DNA of 36,177 bases, taken from assembly GCA_027050775.1 (NCBI GenBank), contig JALUBH010000010.1, positions 282 through 36,458 of the forward strand. The letters run 5' to 3'. Position numbers and translations under genes: made by a program. The notes below the pieces were generated by a model, which saw only the letters and a program-made list of their open reading frames with translations, did no database searches and was not told the origin of the DNA. Source of the stretch: Campylobacteraceae bacterium (GTDB lineage Bacteria > Campylobacterota > Campylobacteria > Campylobacterales > Sulfurospirillaceae). Below are positions 35,301 to 36,177 of the stretch, piece by piece; the stretch's first letter is position 1, and the number at the start of each line of letters is the position of its first letter.

Positions 35301-35978
35301 ATCACACAATTTATGGACTTCGAAGAGTTAAGTGAGCCAAAAGCAAATAAAAAAATAGAACATCCGATGTTTAACAATATAAACAAGTGGATAGATGACT
35401 CATTAAAGGGTTTATACAAGGAGTTTAATGCGGACTTCAACAAACTAAAACCAGCCCTACAGAGCTATCTTGAAAATTATGAAAATGTGTTTGGAGTAGA
35501 AAAAGATTATTTTCATATAAGAGGAGAAGATAACATCTTTAGATACCTGCCTCTAAACAGAGTAGGACTTAGGGTTACAAAAAATGATAATGTATTTGAA
35601 ATACTCAGCAGAGTCCTAGCAGCGCATATTTGCGGTGTTAAGCTCTTGGTAAGTGTGGGTTATGAAGAGAGCAATGCCATATCTTTTCTGTTTGAAAACA
35701 GAGATATTGTACTGAATAATGACGATATACTACAAAGAGAAAGCGAAGAGGAGTTTGTAAGAAATTTTGATAAGATAGATAGAATCATCTACTCCGACAT
35801 ATCCAAAGTCACACCTTTAGTATTTGATGAGGCTGCAAAAATAGCAAAATTCATAGTAAGACAAAAACCTATGATGGAAGGAAGATTGGAGCTTTTGAAT
35901 TATATGCAAGAACAGAGCATCTCTCACAGCTACCATAGATATGGAAACTTGGGCGCTAGAGGCATAGACAAACAATAA
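32379..35978 (+). CDS. putA: bifunctional proline dehydrogenase / glutamate-semialdehyde dehydrogenase (PutA)
   Basis: The 1199-residue enzyme oxidises proline to P5C with FAD, passing electrons to quinone, then oxidises glutamate semialdehyde to glutamate with NAD. The N-terminal PRODH barrel includes KMRLVKGANMEMEDTEA and ILYAPTAKKEQFTNAIAYL-type sequence with the RR of LVRRLDEN. The ALDH half has TPPWNFP (Asn660), ETGGKD (Glu756) and NSGQKCSATS (catalytic Cys790); the 34-residue Glu-Cys spacing is standard. About 190 further residues end in HRYGNLGARG, the tail of long (type B-like) PutAs. There is no N-terminal RHH DNA-binding domain, so it is not self-repressing like E. coli PutA. Start ATG 32379 has GAGGA at 8 bases; TTG 32364 is upstream of that site. 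Confidence 0.96.
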   Translation: MLENKVVMNRAIALAEKWQRRADELVSDFDKKFHIKMNKMLTHPKDKVLLIELMDQSFRTKNNKRVANQIEYLFDKYGMASFFTTSERFLVFLFLNAGIYLPDISIPLFIKNIREDTKTVVIKGEEDVFNAHLQKRKKEGTRVNVNVIGEVVLGEEEAETRMLKYLELLTNPNVDYISIKISTLFSQINALSYEDTIEQLVTRLSRIFTQAKKYSFTNSKGKQENKFINLDMEEYRDLALTYYAFTRTLSKPEFKDFYAGIVLQAYLPDSHLWQKKLIEFAKKRVDEGGSPIKMRLVKGANMEMEDTEAALRGWKSTPYHKKIDTDSNYKIMAEYGMRKEHIEYVHLGIASHNLFEQAYAYELAKEYGVNEFHTMEMLEGMSESARLAIKEISHDLILYAPTAKKEQFTNAIAYLVRRLDENTGKENFIRYSFGLKVGSSDWELLKDMFVKSIENTKNLFIGSNRKQDRLNEDWSNFKGSSYLTSEFKNEPDTDFILPNNKIWAKNIKEKWMKNSDYKPQITPVVVGGKEIIKGRETKKAIDKSLLKEGVVIGEFALANANDLKDAVKIAKDDVDGWRSMSIEQRHKILCDVANVLRERRADLIGIGAAEVGKVFGETDVEVSEAIDFLEFYGHASRYFEAYKNLKFKGKGVGVVTPPWNFPVAIPLGGLAAILASGNTAIIKPASAAALTAYELCKCFWDAGVSKNTLQFVPCPGSLAGEHLITNKDVNFVILTGGEDTAYKMLKTRPNLFLAAETGGKDATIVTAMSDREQAIKNVVHSAFSNSGQKCSATSLLILEEEVYNDESFKSALVDAAKSMATGSVWNFVNRIGTLANPVGGNLKKAIESLQEGESWALKPEFADENEYMLKPAIRWGVKDGSFCHMNELFGPVLSVMKAKDLKDAIDIVNKTGYGLTSGLESLDAREIEYWRENIKAGNLYINRGTTGAIVLRQPFGGMGKSAIGAGRKVGIHNYITQFMDFEELSEPKANKKIEHPMFNNINKWIDDSLKGLYKEFNADFNKLKPALQSYLENYENVFGVEKDYFHIRGEDNIFRYLPLNRVGLRVTKNDNVFEILSRVLAAHICGVKLLVSVGYEESNAISFLFENRDIVLNNDDILQRESEEEFVRNFDKIDRIIYSDISKVTPLVFDEAAKIAKFIVRQKPMMEGRLELLNYMQEQSISHSYHRYGNLGARGIDKQ

Positions 35979-35986
35979 TAAAATAC

Positions 35987-36024
35987 TATGGTTGATGAAG
36001 AATTTTATATTCTCATCAACCATA
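35987..36024 (+). terminator. hairpin after putA
   Basis: TATGGTTGATGA (35987-35998) pairs perfectly with TCATCAACCATA (36013-36024) around a 14-base loop, starting 8 bases after the putA stop. No U tract follows. The insertion sequence begins 26 bases later. Confidence 0.6.
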
Positions 36025-36050
36025 TAACTTAAATCTGAATAACTATATTT

Positions 36051-36177
36051 GAGACTGTAAATCTAACTGTGTAAACCTTAAAAACTAGATTCATTTGATA
36101 AACTATCAAATGAATTATTTATAAGGATTTACACATGAGCTTAATCAACCACAAAGAGTTAAAAAAACAATTAGCAT
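36051..36177 (+). mobile_element. IS256-like insertion sequence, 5' end only (right copy)
   Basis: The terminal repeat GAGACTGTAAATCTAACTGT starts here and is the inverted match of the left end. The leader is 84 bases, one shorter than on the left. The element is cut by the window edge. Both copies face outward. It lies beyond the putA hairpin and so disrupts no visible gene. Confidence 0.8.
36135..36177 (+). CDS. IS256-family transposase, N-terminal fragment (cut by window edge)
   Basis: Fourteen codons are visible, starting MSLINHKELKKQLA. It differs from the left copy at residue 7 (Lys for Glu), with synonymous change in the preceding His codon. TAAGGA precedes the ATG. The remainder is outside the window. 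Confidence 0.75.
   Translation, partial: MSLINHKELKKQLA

Overview
The window is a low-GC chromosomal segment from a Campylobacterota (Epsilonproteobacteria, order Campylobacterales) bacterium. The evidence is the AT-rich codon use, the epsilon-type r-protein and RNA polymerase sequences, a cytoplasmic CZB-domain chemoreceptor resembling TlpD, and a translation-factor/ribosome/RNA polymerase block in the expected order. rpoB and rpoC are separate genes that overlap by one base, which argues against Helicobacter or Wolinella, where they are fused. I cannot name a genus from sequence alone. Both ends run into the 5' end of an IS256-like insertion sequence facing outward, so the window looks like a whole contig that ends inside repeats.

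Layout. 1-193: left IS fragment. 200-1047 (minus): a hot-dog dehydratase and a short GT2 glycosyltransferase in the order of aryl-polyene apeI-apeJ; the glycosyltransferase ends 6 bases from the IS and is probably truncated. 1156-2637 (plus): SulP anion transporter with STAS domain. 2624-5549 (minus): CZB chemoreceptor followed by a large MscS-type channel, from one strong promoter. 5644-23206 (minus): one long co-directional block, read in transcription order as tRNA-Thr(TGT), Tyr, Gly, Thr(GGT), tuf, rpmG, tRNA-Trp, secE, nusG, rplK, rplA, rplJ, rplL, rpoB, rpoC, rpsL, rpsG, fusA, tRNA-Arg(CCT). It starts at a perfect-consensus sigma-70 promoter (TTGACA, 17 bases, TATAAT). Its spacers hold compact hairpins, a putative L10 leader, and a 48-base tandem repeat with a diverged relative elsewhere in the block.

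23340-27722 is a mixed accessory stretch: a YaaA-family protein, an ArsP_1/DUF318 permease with a tiny thioredoxin-like partner, a TIGR01777-type SDR protein, a small membrane-anchored coiled-coil protein, and an unrecognised two-gene unit (ribbon-helix-helix-like protein plus a 218-residue unknown). 27783-32262 is a complete livKHMGF-type ABC transporter for branched-chain or related amino acids. 32379-35978 is a full-length bifunctional PutA (proline to glutamate), so the right third is an amino-acid uptake and catabolism region. 36051-36177 is the right IS fragment.

Several starts are set from Shine-Dalgarno placement rather than the longest frame: the chemoreceptor, rplJ (TTG), rplA, the permease, putA, the RHH-like gene (TTG) and the unknown gene after it (GTG). 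The least explained items are the 48-base repeat family in the r-protein spacers and the RHH-plus-unknown gene pair.
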